Shown: piece by piece, positions 44,176 to 54,008 of the stretch
How the letters are laid out: each line of letters starts with the position of its first letter
Position numbering within the stretch: position 1 is the stretch's first letter
Assembly: GCA_034401795.1 (NCBI GenBank)
Contig: CM067372.1
Coordinates: forward strand, 13,774,940-13,838,939
From: Chaetoderma sp. LZ-2023a
Taxonomy: Eukaryota > Mollusca > Caudofoveata > Chaetodermatida > Chaetodermatidae
Length of the DNA: 64,000 nucleotides
Direction: 5' to 3'
The notes under the pieces: model-generated
What the model was told of the DNA's origin: nothing
The model's input: the letters and a program-made list of their open reading frames with translations, nothing else
Databases searched by the model: none
Position numbers and translations under genes: made by a program

Positions 44176-44240
44176 GGGTCTGGGTCTGGGTCTGGGTCTG
44201 GGTCTGGGTCTGGGTCTGGGTCTAGGTCTGGGTCTGGGTC
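44176..44240. repeat. (GGGTCT)n hexanucleotide repeat
   Basis: About ten GGGTCT units with one GGTCTA variant. Confidence 0.97.
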
Positions 44241-44247
44241 ACCGTGC

Positions 44248-44442
44248 TTTAACACTTTCACCCATGAATTGCACATATCTCATTTTCAATGCAACAATAC
44301 AGGAAAACTGTTGAATATTTTGGAAATTGAATTTGACTGTAAGCCATTGCTGCCTTAGGCAAATTAATGCCAAAATATTGAAGAGAATAAGTTTTATATC
44401 GTAAAGAATATTTTTTTTCAGGATTTGTCGGTGAAAGGGTTA
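44248..44442. mobile_element. MITE, TTAACCCTTTCACC family 2, degenerate
   Basis: Ends TTTAACACTTTCACCC and GGTGAAAGGGTTAA. The core GTTGAATATTTTGGAAATTG and GCCATTGCTGCCTTAGG match 55298-55510. Confidence 0.7.
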
Positions 44443-44488
44443 ACAGTTTTTTTACATGTCCTAGGCAAGAACTACAGCATTGTAATGC

Positions 44489-45112
44489 TCTGGAAAACTA
44501 ACACAAACTACAGAGTGTTTACTCTGGGAGGCCTCTTCCAATGGAAAACTAACACAAACTACAGAGTGTATGCTCTGGGAGGCCTCTTCCAATGGAAAAC
44601 TAACACAAACTACAGAGTGTTTACTCTGGGAGGCCTCTTCCAATGGAAAACTAACACAAACTACAGAGTGTATGCTCTGGGAGTCGTCTTCCAATGGAAA
44701 ACTAACACAAACTACAGAGTGTTTACTCTGGGAGGCCTCTTCCAATGGAAAACTAACACAAACTACAGAGTGTTTACTCTGGGAGTCGTCTTCCAATGGA
44801 AAACTAACAAACTACTGAGTGTACTCTGGGAGGCCTCTTCCAATGGAAAACTAACACAAACTACAGAGTGTATGCTCTGGGAGTCGTCTTCCAATGGAAA
44901 ACTAACACAAACTACAGAGTGTATGCTCTGGGAGTCATCTTCTAATGGAAAACTAACACAAACTACAGAATGTATACTCTGAGAGTCATTTTCCAATGGA
45001 AAAATAACAAACTACAGAGTGTATGCTCTGGGAGGCCTCTTCCAATTGAAAAATAACAAACTACAGAGTGTATGCTCTGGGAGGTCTCTTCCAATGGAAA
45101 AATAACAAGTGT
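44489..45112. repeat. Minisatellite, 51-bp unit, ~12 copies
   Basis: Unit begins GGAAAACTAACACAAACTAC and includes CTGGGAGGCCTCTTCCAAT. Two variants (GAGGCC and GAGTCG) are interspersed. The unit length is a multiple of three, so long false ORFs run through both strands. Located in the intron. Confidence 0.97.
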
Positions 45113-45224
45113 AGTGATGCACGATAGTTGCAATGTACAGTACACCTAAAAACTAACTTAGAATGTTTCCAAAACAAACAAAAGTATTGCTTAGTTGTAC
45201 TGTAATCAGGTTTGCAGAAATTAA

Positions 45225-45657
45225 AAGAATTTGCTGCTGTTAATAATGTTTCCTAGTCTACTGTTAATTAAATTTGCTGCTGTGGATAATGTTTCCTAGT
45301 CTGCCTTTAATTAAATTTGCTGCTGTTGATAATGTTTCCTAGTCTACCGTTAATTAAATTCGCTGCTGTTGATAATGTTTCCTAGTCTACCATTAATTAA
45401 ATTTGCTGCTGTTGATTATGTTTCCTAGTCTACCGTTAATTAAATTTGCTGCTATTGATAAAGTTTCCTAGTCTGCCTTTAATTAAATTTGCTACTGTTG
45501 ATTATGTTTCCTAGTCTACCATTAATTAAATTTGCTGCTGTTGATAATGTTTCCTAGTCTACCGGTAATTAAATTTTCTGCTGTTAATAATGTTTCCTAG
45601 TCTACCGTTAATTAAATTTGCTGCTGTTGATAATGTTTCCTAGTCTACCGTTAATAA
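45225..45657. repeat. Minisatellite, 43-bp unit, ~10 copies
   Basis: Unit begins AAATTTGCTGCTGTTGATAA and continues TGTTTCCTAGTCTACCGTTA. Confidence 0.97.
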
Positions 45658-45699
45658 GCATTTCCAAGGGGAGGAGTTTGTGTAACAAGCTAGATAAAT

Positions 45700-45890
45700 G
45701 ATGTGTTTGTTACTACTTTAAGGTAGATCATGTTACCAATCAGCATGGTCAATGCTGATCAGATCAATGCAATGTATTTGATGGATCCAGAATTTGTAAT
45801 GGTCCAAGCGGAAAGATGTGGCTTCCATGTCATTCAGATCATGATGGAGCAGTTCAATGATTCTGTAATTGACTAGTCGATCTCATGCTT
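45700..45890 (-). mobile_element. Degraded PLE 3' end
   Basis: GTTACTACTTTAAGGTAGAT, GTTACCAATC and GGATCCAGAATTTGTAATGG parallel the 3' end of the PLE at 48360-48450. A second copy, heavily decayed and 5'-truncated. Confidence 0.6.
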
Positions 45891-46289
45891 GATCCTATTT
45901 CATCAATCACTACATTGTTCAATAGATCTCCTGGAGTTTCAGTAGATACAATTGAGAAGGCAGCAGTGTGCTGACTTGCTGCTTCCATCTTAAATTCTTC
46001 AGTAGTGATCACGCTTTTCAAAGAAACCATGTATGTTCTATTCAGCCTGTAAGATGCTTCGTTGTCCTGAGGCTAACGGTAGTGTCCGTTGAGTCTGAAT
46101 GTCACAGCACTGTTTGCGCCCTCATTTTATAGTCTTGGGCTGCACTGGGTGTACCCGGTTGTACCCGATCAGTGGGGTATGTACCTGGTTTTGGTGGAAG
46201 AATTCTATTGTTCTAGTCTGCTTGTACCCGATAGTCTTTTAAGAAAAGATGTGTGTAGTTGTACCCGGATTCGAAGATTTCTTTAGTTC
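45891..46289. other. No gene seen
   Basis: Unique-looking sequence. TTGTACCCG occurs four times between 46140 and 46280. Confidence 0.4.
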
Positions 46290-46905
46290 TTTGTCAGAAA
46301 CTGTTTCTGCGGTGGTCTTGACGAGTCAATAGCTTGCACAGTGCAGTTGTTCTGACGAGCCAGAAACTGTCTCTGAAGTGCTCTTGATGAATCAAAAATT
46401 GTCTCTGCAGTGGTCTTGACGAGTCAGAGACTGTCTCTGAAGTGGTCTTGATAAGTCATAAACTGTCTCTGCACTGGTCTTGATGAGTCAGAAACTGTCT
46501 CTGCAGTGGTCTTGATGAGCCAGAAACTGTCTCTGAAGTGGTCTAGATAAGTCATAAACTGTCTCTGCAGTGGTCTTGATGAGTCCGAAACTGTCTCTGC
46601 AGAGGTCTTGATGAGTCCGAAACTGTCTCTGCAGTGGTGTTAATGAGCCAGAAACTGTCCCTGAAGTGGTCTTGATGAGTCAGAAACTGTCTCTGCAGTG
46701 GTCTTGATGAGTCGGAAACTGTCTCTGCAGTGGTCCTGATGAGCTAGAAACTGTCTGAAGTGGTGTTGATGAGTTAGAAACTGTCTCTGCAGTGGTCTTG
46801 ATGAATCGGAAACTGTCTCTGCAGTGGTCTTGATGCGTCAGAAACCGTCTCTGCCGTGGTCTTGATGAGTCGGAAACTGTCTCTGCAGTGGTCATGATGA
46901 GTGTC
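46290..46905. repeat. Minisatellite, 32-bp unit, ~19 copies
   Basis: Unit AGAAACTGTCTCTGCAGTGG followed by TCTTGATGAGTC, with AAGTGG variants and one shortened copy near 46750. Confidence 0.97.
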
Positions 46906-46971
46906 ATTTTGCAGGACAAGAAAAGTATATTTTTGACAATTTACAACTGCGCCAGTCATTCCAGTTGTGAA
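46895..46971. mobile_element. Half of a family 1 MITE
   Basis: TTTTGCAGGACAAGAAAAGT and GCCAGTCATTCCAGTTGTGA correspond to one arm and centre of the MITE at 58949-59184. Confidence 0.55.
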
Positions 46972-48337
46972 TTTTTAATCCACCTGGCCAGAATGGCCAA
47001 GTGAACTAGTTAATGCCATGGTGACTGTCCGTCCATCATCTATCCATCCGTCATCTCTCAACTTTTGCTCTAAAACATTTCTCCTTGTACATGTCATAAG
47101 TCACTTGGAAAATTTTAACCAAATTTGCCTGGACGGATCCTATGGTTTTAGGCTCTAGAACTTCTATGTTCAGAATTTTGATTTGCCAATTTTTTGGGTG
47201 ATAATGTATAAATCTGAATTTATACAAATTTACAGAAAATTCTCAAAAATGCGTCTCCACCATAACCACTTGATGGATTTCAAACAATTTGTCTGGAAGG
47301 ATTCTATGGTGCTAGGCTGCAGAAGCACTCTTCATAATCTTGTTTGGTCAATTTTTTTGGTGAAAATCTTTACCGGACATTGTCAAAATTCATCTCTTCT
47401 TTAGCCTCTTGGTGGATTTCAACCAAATTTGGCTACTATACATGACGTAACCCTATCATTATGCGCTCCAGAACATATTTAAAAACTTTGATAAGTTTTT
47501 TGGGTGAAAATTCATGAAAAATTTACTGGAAATTGTCAAAATGTATCTCTTCCTTAGCCGCTTGGTGGACATGGTGGATTTCAACCAATGTGGCTAGAAT
47601 GACCCAATGGTGGTACGCTCAAGAACTTCTATTCAGAATTTTGATTGGTCATTTTTGGGGGGTAAAAATCTTATTAGATTTGATGAAAAATGTACTGGAA
47701 ATTGCCAAAAAAGCATCCTACTTTAAACCACTTAGTGGATTTTAAACGTATTTGGCTGAAAGAATCCTATGGTACTGTAGTAGGCTGTAAATTCAGAATT
47801 TTGATTTGTCGATTGTTTTTGGGCAATCATCTTGGATTTTCTGAAAATTTTCTGGAACTATTTAAAATGCTAATACTTAATCAATGGCCCGATTTCAACG
47901 GAACTTTGCTAGTACTATCTTCTTTGCATTAGGCTTCAAAATATCAAAAGGAACTGTTGAATGCTCAATTGTTTTGGTGACAATCTTATTATTATCCAGA
48001 AACCCCTTAAAATGTATCTCGTTAAACGACTTTGCAGATTTTACCCAAATTTGACTGACCAGTGGTAGCATCTAGAAGTTCTATTCAAAATTTGGATTGG
48101 TTGATTTTTTGGTGGCCATTTTGGATTTTCCGAAAACTTTCTGTAACCATTTAAAACGCTACGTGCTTCTTGATCAATTTTAACAAACCTTGGGTATAAC
48201 GATCCTGTGGTGGTACTGCAGTAGGCTTCAATGTATCAAATGAGAATTTTGATGGGTGAATTGTTTTGATGGGCATCTTGGATTTTCCGAAAATTATCCA
48301 TCGTGTCTATTTAAATGCAAATGGACAGTGACTAAGC
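46972..48337 (+). repeat. Diverged relative of the TTTTAGCYCACC repeat
   Basis: Starts TTTTTAATCCACCTGGCC and AATGGCCAAGTGAAC. The body repeats GGATTTCAACCAAATTTGGC and TTTTGGGTGAAAATC blocks at about 200-260-bp spacing, without a clear closing end. Non-coding. Confidence 0.6.
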
Positions 48338-48405
48338 GAAAACTTGAATTATAAAAGTTTTACTACCAGAGGTAGATGATGATTACCAATCTGCGTGATT
48401 GATGC

Positions 48406-50560
48406 CTATTGGATCCATACAATGTAGTTGATGAATCCAGAATTTTTCGCGGTCCTTGCGGGATCGTGACGTAATACTTCAATGATTCTGTGGTTGACAT
48501 CTGTGGGTCCGTGGTTGGGAAGATTAAAATGTTGTGCTACAGGTGTGTCTTTGTTGTTTTTAATATCCCTGATGTGTTCTTTGATGCGAACCTGGAATTC
48601 CCGTTTAGTTTCACCTACATATTGTTTAAGGCATTTCTTGCAGGTGAGTAAGTAAATGACATTCATGGTGTGGCAGAATGTTTTTGTTTTGATGTAATAT
48701 TTTAGCCCAGTGTGTGAGCTTTTGAAACAGTTTGTGCTGTTCATGTTTTTACAAAATATGCAGTTGTTTTTGGCGCATGGATGTATAGGGTTCGCTATGC
48801 TTTTCCCTTGTTGTCCAAATTTCCTTGGGTCTGTGAATTTAGCGGTGACTAATGTGTCCTTAAAGGATGGATTGCGTCTGTGGCCAAAGATAGGCGTCTG
48901 TAAATGTGGCCCGACATTTTGGGCTTGACTGTAGTTGTGGCCAATGGCGTTTGATTATTTTTTGGACTAGTTTACTGGGTTGGTGGAAATCAGTGATACA
49001 TGGTATCCGAGTGTTGATTTCCTTAGTTGGTTTAGGCAGGAGTAGGTCTTTATGGTTTTGTTGAATTGCTCTGTGTAGGCTAGTAATGAGGGTATCTGTT
49101 GGATATCCTCTTATTGCATAGTGGTGTACCATTTCATGTGCGTTTTTAAGGAAATCTGTTTCTCTACTGCAGATTCTTCGTAGTCTCAAAAATTGTCCGT
49201 ATGAGCTCGCTTGTTTAGAAGATTTTGGATGGGCTGATGAGTAGTGTAGATTTCCATGTGTATCTGTTGGTTTGGTGTAGAGGTCTAAGCCTAAGTGTCT
49301 ATTTGGGAGAATAAACACTTTGGTGTCCAAAAAATTGATGGATTCTGTGGATTTTTCTGCTGTGAATTTGATCGTCGGCACGGTGCGCGTTATTCATGTG
49401 TTATGAAGTTTTCCAGTGAGTCGGATCCTTTGGTCCAGATTATAAAAATATCATCGATGTAGCGGTAATATAGGGCTGGCTGTACTTCAGCTGTCCTAAG
49501 TAGTTTTTCTTCGAGTTGGGCCATGAAGATAATGACGATAATGAAGATAATGAAGATAATGAAGATAATGAAGATAATGGCATAGCTCGGTGCTAATTTC
49601 GTACCCATGGTTATGCCGCCAATTTGGAGATAATGTTCATCATTAAACTCAAAGTTGTTGCAGGTGAGCACTATTTTAAGTAATGTGAGTAATCTCCGTG
49701 ATGTTAATGTGCCGGGGCAGCTATGTACTCATAGATGTTGGGAGACAGCTCTGAGTCCTTCAGTGTGAGGGATGTTGGTGTATAGTGATGTAACATCCAT
49801 AGTAACTAGAATGGCGTGTGGTGGGATAGCGCCAAAAGTTTCTAGTTTATTTATGAAATCAGTGGTGTCCTGAATATATGATTTAATTTTGTGAAGATGA
49901 ATTTTGATATGTTCATCAACAAAGCTACTGATGTGTTCAGTAGGACTTCCATTGCCACTGATGATGGGTTTACCACAGGTGAGCGGGCCGTTCAGTTTTT
50001 TGTGTATTTTAGGAAGTAAGTAGAACCTGGCCGTACGTGGGTGGTCTGTTCTGAGACCGTTAGCTGTGTCTCTCGTGATTTCACCACTGAGAATCATGTC
50101 CGTGATGGCGGTTTCTACTTTCTCTGCGTGGTACGTGGTGAGATCTACAGTTTGTTTAATGTAGTAGTTGGTGTCACTAAGTTGTCTGATTGCTTCCTGT
50201 TTGTATAACTCCGTATCTTGGATGACGGTGGCCTGACCTTTATCAGCTTTTTTAATGACAATGGTTTTGTCATTTTTTAGCTGAGTTATAATCTTTCTCT
50301 GTGTGTTGGAAAGATTCCCATTGTTGTACCTGCGGTGGGCTTTCTTATTGATGTCATGTTTGACGGATCTGATAAAAGCATCTAGAGTGGCGTCGTTACC
50401 TGGGTTTGGTGTCCAGGTACTAGTTGGTTTGAATTTACGTGACAGTTTGTCCATAAAATTATCAGTTAGATTATTATTTGGTGTTACGGCTATGTCAGAT
50501 GTGGATGTGTTGTCGTTTTCCCAGTAGCTCTGCTCTAGAAAACTTTTATTGATTATTTGG
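48406..50560 (-). pseudogene. Penelope-like element RT with GIY-YIG endonuclease, broken
   Basis: N-terminus from about 50546 (FLEQSYWENDN) with LKNDKTIVIKKADKGQATVI and FYLLPKIHK. RT motif A VTMDVTSLYTNIP (about 49790), then one in-frame TGA (49729-49731). Motif B GTKLAPSYA is followed by an in-frame (IIF)n expansion, and motif C is YRYIDDIFIIW (about 49437). A frameshift near 49380 precedes PTIKFTAEKSTESINFLDTK. A second near 48915 precedes the HPCAKNNCIFCKNMNSTNC zinc-binding-type segment. The C-terminal GIY-YIG domain has VIYLLTC, QYVGET and R-x3-EH (48550-48660). C-terminal endonuclease places it among canonical EN-positive PLEs. Known role: target-primed reverse transcription. Confidence 0.92.
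49529..49575. repeat. 9-bp tandem expansion inside the PLE RT
   Basis: Five to six copies of GAAGATAAT (one GACGATAAT). On the coding strand they read (IIF)n, inserted between motif B and the following helix, preserving the frame. Confidence 0.9.
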
Positions 50561-50660
50561 TTACCAACACTCCCTACCCTTGGTCACGCTTATGACGCCA
50601 TAACCATGATGTCACACCTGATATTACGTCACAAGTACGTACTAACGTTGCGCTACACCA

Positions 50661-51335
50661 ATGTCCCCACACACATACTGCACAGCCTCCTTCGCCCACA
50701 GAACTTCTCGCCGACGTCATATCAGGACCATACATGGGAAAAAGGGCTTCTGGTTCTGCGAAATCTGCAATCACCACTACAGCAGGACAGAAGATTTCCG
50801 GAGACACCTTGGAGAAATACACAAAATTTTCCCAACTACAGCAGAACTGATCATCACATCCAACAATGTAGACAGTACCATTAACCAAGCATCAATAGAC
50901 GTAGCTCTAAGACAGAGCCCGCACCGGTCCCCAGCACCGCCAACGTCTCCTGTCGGGTCACGATCAGCTTCAGACCATATCCTGAATGGTGGTATTCTCC
51001 CGATTAACATCTTGGAATTAGAAAATCCACCAAATCATTATTCCTCTCCCCTTTCAAGCTGCAGAGAAACACCAAACTCCGACCTAATTAGCGGCACCAC
51101 ACCCCCTGAGGTGTTCGACCCAGGCTTTAACAGCCCTGACAGCGGGGTCTCAGGACCAACATTCGAGGAAGATTTCCTAGAGGATCAAAACACCCTGTCA
51201 CTTGATGACCCCTTCCTCCCTCTCTCACTGAACAACGAAGAAATTGATTTCCTCATTCCTGAAGAAGAGGCGAGCCGTGAAGATGGCGAACTGTCTGCAG
51301 ACAATCTGCTCCTTATCCTGAACCAATTGGACTAG
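50661..51335 (+). CDS. Two-finger C2H2 protein ORF with acidic tail, antisense to the PLE
   Basis: 224 codons from ATG at 50661; upstream in-frame stop at 50643. Finger 1 is degenerate (YCTASFAHRTSRRRHIRTIH, one Cys). Finger 2 is complete: FCEICNHHYSRTEDFRRHLGEIH, C-x2-C-x12-H-x4-H. The rest is Ser/Pro-rich and then acidic (EEDFLEDQNTLSLDDPFLPL; EEIDFLIPEEEASREDGEL), ending in LLLILNQLD. A perfect donor consensus AG|GTAAGA follows the stop at 51339-51346. Could be an ORF carried by the insert, a captured host fragment, or a separate small gene. No known PLE protein that I can recall looks like it. Confidence 0.6.
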   Translation: MSPHTYCTASFAHRTSRRRHIRTIHGKKGFWFCEICNHHYSRTEDFRRHLGEIHKIFPTTAELIITSNNVDSTINQASIDVALRQSPHRSPAPPTSPVGSRSASDHILNGGILPINILELENPPNHYSSPLSSCRETPNSDLISGTTPPEVFDPGFNSPDSGVSGPTFEEDFLEDQNTLSLDDPFLPLSLNNEEIDFLIPEEEASREDGELSADNLLLILNQLD

Positions 51336-51434
51336 AGGTAAGAAAATTATTATTCTCTGCCTCCGCTTGTTCTAATAATTTTTTTTTTAAACATCCAAAA
51401 AACGTGGATGATAAGATGTATCACTTGTATATCA

Positions 51435-51499
51435 TTTCTCCTCTGATGAGTATAACCAAACTTGGTACGAAACGCTAAGAGTCAGGATCACACTGGAAA
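51435..51499 (+). ncRNA. Candidate hammerhead ribozyme (type I)
   Basis: CTGATGA core at 51443-51449, GAAA at 51469-51472, cleavage triplet GTC at 51481-51483. Stem I: TCCT (51439-51442) with AGGA (51484-51487), extended by TTTC (51435-51438) with GAAA (51496-51499) across an 8-nt internal loop. Stem II: GTA/TAC closing, a TAA bulge, CCA/TGG and a four-base loop. Stem III is very short (C-G, G-A mismatch, C-G, loop TAA), as in hammerheads of Penelope-like elements and Schistosoma. All core invariants are present. Activity not shown. Confidence 0.7.
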
Positions 51500-51723
51500 G
51501 AATACATTAACTAGTATTCGTTAGCCAATCTTACTCCCACTATACTTCTCCATTAGACCATGATCATGGACACTCAATAAATTTATACTAAATTTATTAA
51601 GAGAGCCCTAATAGACATAATGGCCACCTACCAGTGGCCCTCTCAAGCCACCATACCAAAAACTTTAGTATCACAAGATTCCAGCTGCACAAACATGGCT
51701 GTATCCAATATAGAATGATACTA

Positions 51724-52003
51724 CCGGCTACACCACACTGTAAACCGGCTACACCTTTCAAAATCTTTACAATAATCCGGCTACGGTATCTACCTCACTG
51801 GCTACATACCAAACCAATCCGGCTACGGGATGACCCCATCCCGGCTACATCTTTCAAGTTTCTTACCAATCCGGCTACTGTAGCTACCTCTACTGACTAC
51901 ACACCCAGCCAATCCGGCTACGGGATAACCTAATCCCGGCTACACAAAGCCATAATCCGGCTACAAATTGTCTATCCCGGCTACAAAATCAAAATCCGGT
52001 CAC
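51724..52003 (+). promoter_or_regulatory. CCGGCTAC motif array with ~21-bp spacing
   Basis: CCGGCTAC at 51724, 51745, 51777, 51819, 51841, 51871, 51914, 51936, 51957 and 51977. Near matches at 51798 (CTGGCTAC), 51892 (CTGACTAC) and 51996 (CCGGTCAC). Steps are 21, 32, 21, 21, 22, 30, 21, 22, 22, 21, 20 and 19 bp, i.e. two or three turns of B-DNA. Sequence between motifs is not conserved, unlike a simple minisatellite. Looks like a protein-binding array upstream of a TATA box. Confidence 0.65.
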
Positions 52004-52031
52004 ACCGCAATGTGTAGCCGCATTTGGAAAG

Positions 52032-52038
52032 TATAAAA
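52032..52038 (+). promoter_or_regulatory. TATA box (TATAAAA)
   Basis: GTATAAAAGG lies 29 bp after the last motif of the array. A start site would fall about 52062-52067. No ORF follows closely, and the 52130 direct repeat ends the insert about 65 bp downstream of the predicted start. Confidence 0.5.
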
Positions 52039-52184
52039 GGAAGACGCAAACTGTGTATTGGCATCCAGACTCAACTTGCACATAAGTTCGCGTCAGGACA
52101 AACAACGCGCAATCAAGCTTCTCATAGAAGAAAACTTGAATTATCTTGACCATTAATTATCCTTTGATGTTGAAGTCGGGAGGA

Positions 52185-52345
52185 AGAACAAGCTGAGTAG
52201 TTGTCTTGAGAAATGATCATTTGCAGGACAATAAAAAGCTACTTTTGGAAATTTCAGTGGTATAATAATACATGTAAATTTGCAAAAATAGTCTCTTGTC
52301 AGCGAAAATTTTAATTTTGTTGAGAAATCGTAACCATTACAGTAT
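52185..52345. mobile_element. Family 1 MITE remnant
   Basis: GATCATTTGCAGGACAATAA, TTTCAGTGGTATAATAA and AAAATTTTAATTTT arms resemble the element at 58949-59184. Ends lost. Confidence 0.5.
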
Positions 52346-52434
52346 TAATTGATATAAATATAAGTAACAATTTGAGCACTCTGGGTGCTGTGGATACAGG
52401 AGTGATTAATAGAATGATCTTATTGTTTTTACAG

Positions 52435-54008
52435 ATTATTATGGTTTGTACTTAAACTATTGCTGCCATGGTTGCCAGACCTCTTTTAATACATTGGACA
52501 AAGCACTCCTTCACACCAAGATGTGTGAGAAATTATCCTTCAAACCAAGGCACACAAGACAAGATATTACAGTCATACCTGATCCACTACAGAATGAAGT
52601 GTCAGCCAGATCTGTGGAGAAGGAACGAGCTAGTGATAAACCCAGTCCAGATGAAGATGATGCTGCTGATATTAGGACAGATAAGGTAAATAACAAAGAA
52701 CAGAATAAGATCAACGATGGTGTGTATCATAAAGATGAAATTGGCAAGAAGCCAGTAGACAGTGCTACAAATGTCATATCCAGGAAAGTTGTTGTTAAAA
52801 GTGAAGCGGAAAGTCCTTCAAAGCAACTTATAAGGAATTTAACAGATAAATGTGATGTTATCTTTTACGATCGTGAAACAAACTGTGTGGTAAAGATAGA
52901 GCCTGATGACACAGGTACATCAGAGAGTCGCTCAAACTGTTTGGTAGAGAAAGAGCCGGATGTTCCAGTTCCATTGCATACACAGTCTAAGGCACCCAGC
53001 ACTACGTATGATTTGGAATGTGACGATATCCCTGTTGATCCACATGACGATGTTGTGGAAAGTGATTTTGATGAGGATGACGATTTACACCTAGAAAGTT
53101 TTGAGCAGCCAGGTGCTAATACTCTTATGTTGAATTCTGATGTACATGCTATGAGATCAAATTATGATTCTACTGTTTCTGATTCAGTTAATGCAGTAGT
53201 TCCTGATGATTCCACATTTGGTCGCCAGTCACCTGTTGTTGGTCACCAGTCCCGTGTTGTTGGTCGCCAGTCCCCTGTTGTTGGTCGCCAGTCCCCTGTT
53301 GTTGATCGCCAGTCCCCTGTTGTTTCTAAGCCATTAGTTGCATGTAATGCTGCTCAAGCACCAACATATGGTACAATTAATATTAAAGCTGAAGTGGATG
53401 ATGATTATGGTGACTCTAATTACATAAATATGAAAGCATTTGGCATATATAAGTCTTTGAGTATAAAACTTGAACCGTTATCTACAGTAGATGATAAACA
53501 AAATGTAAGCAAATCGATCCGTGACGTGGAGACGGTATGTGCTTATAGTGCCATCCATGCATTGGCACACACAGTAGCAAGCATCGATGATACTGTCAAA
53601 TCTCTTAACACGTTTCATCCTGCTCCTCCTCCTCCAGATTTAGTTGATATAGCCAACAGAGCTAAGCCCATTATCCCTGAAATAACACAGTATAATAGAC
53701 GATTAACTGGTCATGTCACAGTTACCGTACCATCATTAAATAAAGGCCACACACAGAAACAAGGTAACAGTGCTGCACATCGGACTCATGTCAAATCAAG
53801 TTCCAAGGTGACACCAGAAGTGAGAAGGTCTGTTAGAGAGCATAGGGCTGTTAAGAGAGCTTTCCCTGGTGCTACTGATTCTGATGTCCTCAGTGCTGTT
53901 GCGAGGCATGAGGAGGAGGAGGATCTTGATAATCGGTCAAGACGACTCAGTTCGAGCAAACAAATCCATATTGATAAGTCTGATCGCACGTACACGCCTC
54001 ACCACTAA
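52435..54008 (+). CDS. C2H2 zinc-finger protein gene, last coding exon
   Basis: Acceptor TTGTTTTTACAG ends at 52434. The two leading bases complete an Asp codon with the G from 42002, giving a continuous 852-residue protein. The eighth finger lies right after the junction: C339/C342/H355/C359 (C2HC). The rest is low-complexity and acidic (DSDFDEDDDLHLESFEQ-like stretch near 206-220 of the exon) with a short GRQSPVV repeat (residues ~591-625). Four sites fit the sumoylation consensus (hydrophobic-K-x-E): K450 VKSE, K482 VKIE, K646 IKAE, K673 IKLE. The C-terminus is Arg/Ser-rich. Stop TAA at 54006-54008. A transcription-regulator role is inferred from composition only. Confidence 0.85.

Larger units (their letters stand above)
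48353..52129 (-). mobile_element. PLE-containing insert bounded by a 15-bp direct repeat
   Basis: GAAAACTTGAATTAT occurs at 48338-48352 and again at 52130-52144, identical over 15 bp. This is what a target-site duplication would look like. Between them lie the PLE ORF (minus), a zinc-finger ORF (plus), a hammerhead-like motif (plus), a phased motif array and a TATA box. That all of this is one inserted unit is an inference from the direct repeat. Confidence 0.55.
42003..52434 (+). other. 10.4-kb phase-1 intron of the zinc-finger gene
   Basis: GT (GTATGT) at 42003 and AG at 52433-52434. Joining the exons keeps a single open frame of exactly 853 codons including the stop. The intron is filled by repeats and a PLE-containing insert listed separately. 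Confidence 0.8.

Noticed and set aside
44425-45145. Long repetitive ORFs on both strands (up to 185 codons)
   Set aside because: They follow from a 51-bp minisatellite whose unit is a multiple of three and lacks stops in several frames; inside an intron.
46290-46905. TTGATGAGTCAGAAACTGTC units considered as tandem hammerhead ribozymes
   Set aside because: The word resembles TGATGAG...GAAAC but the core C before TGATGA is not correctly placed and there is no room for stem II, so the fold is impossible.
48338-48352. GAAAACTTGAATTAT considered as a chance repeat
   Set aside because: Kept as a candidate target duplication because a 15-bp exact match at the edges of the PLE-containing block is unlikely by chance, but confidence is moderate only.
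50692-50704. CTCCTTCGCCCACAG as a splice acceptor joining the ZF ORF to host exon 1
   Set aside because: The phase does not match the donor at 42002, and it would discard the finger frame.
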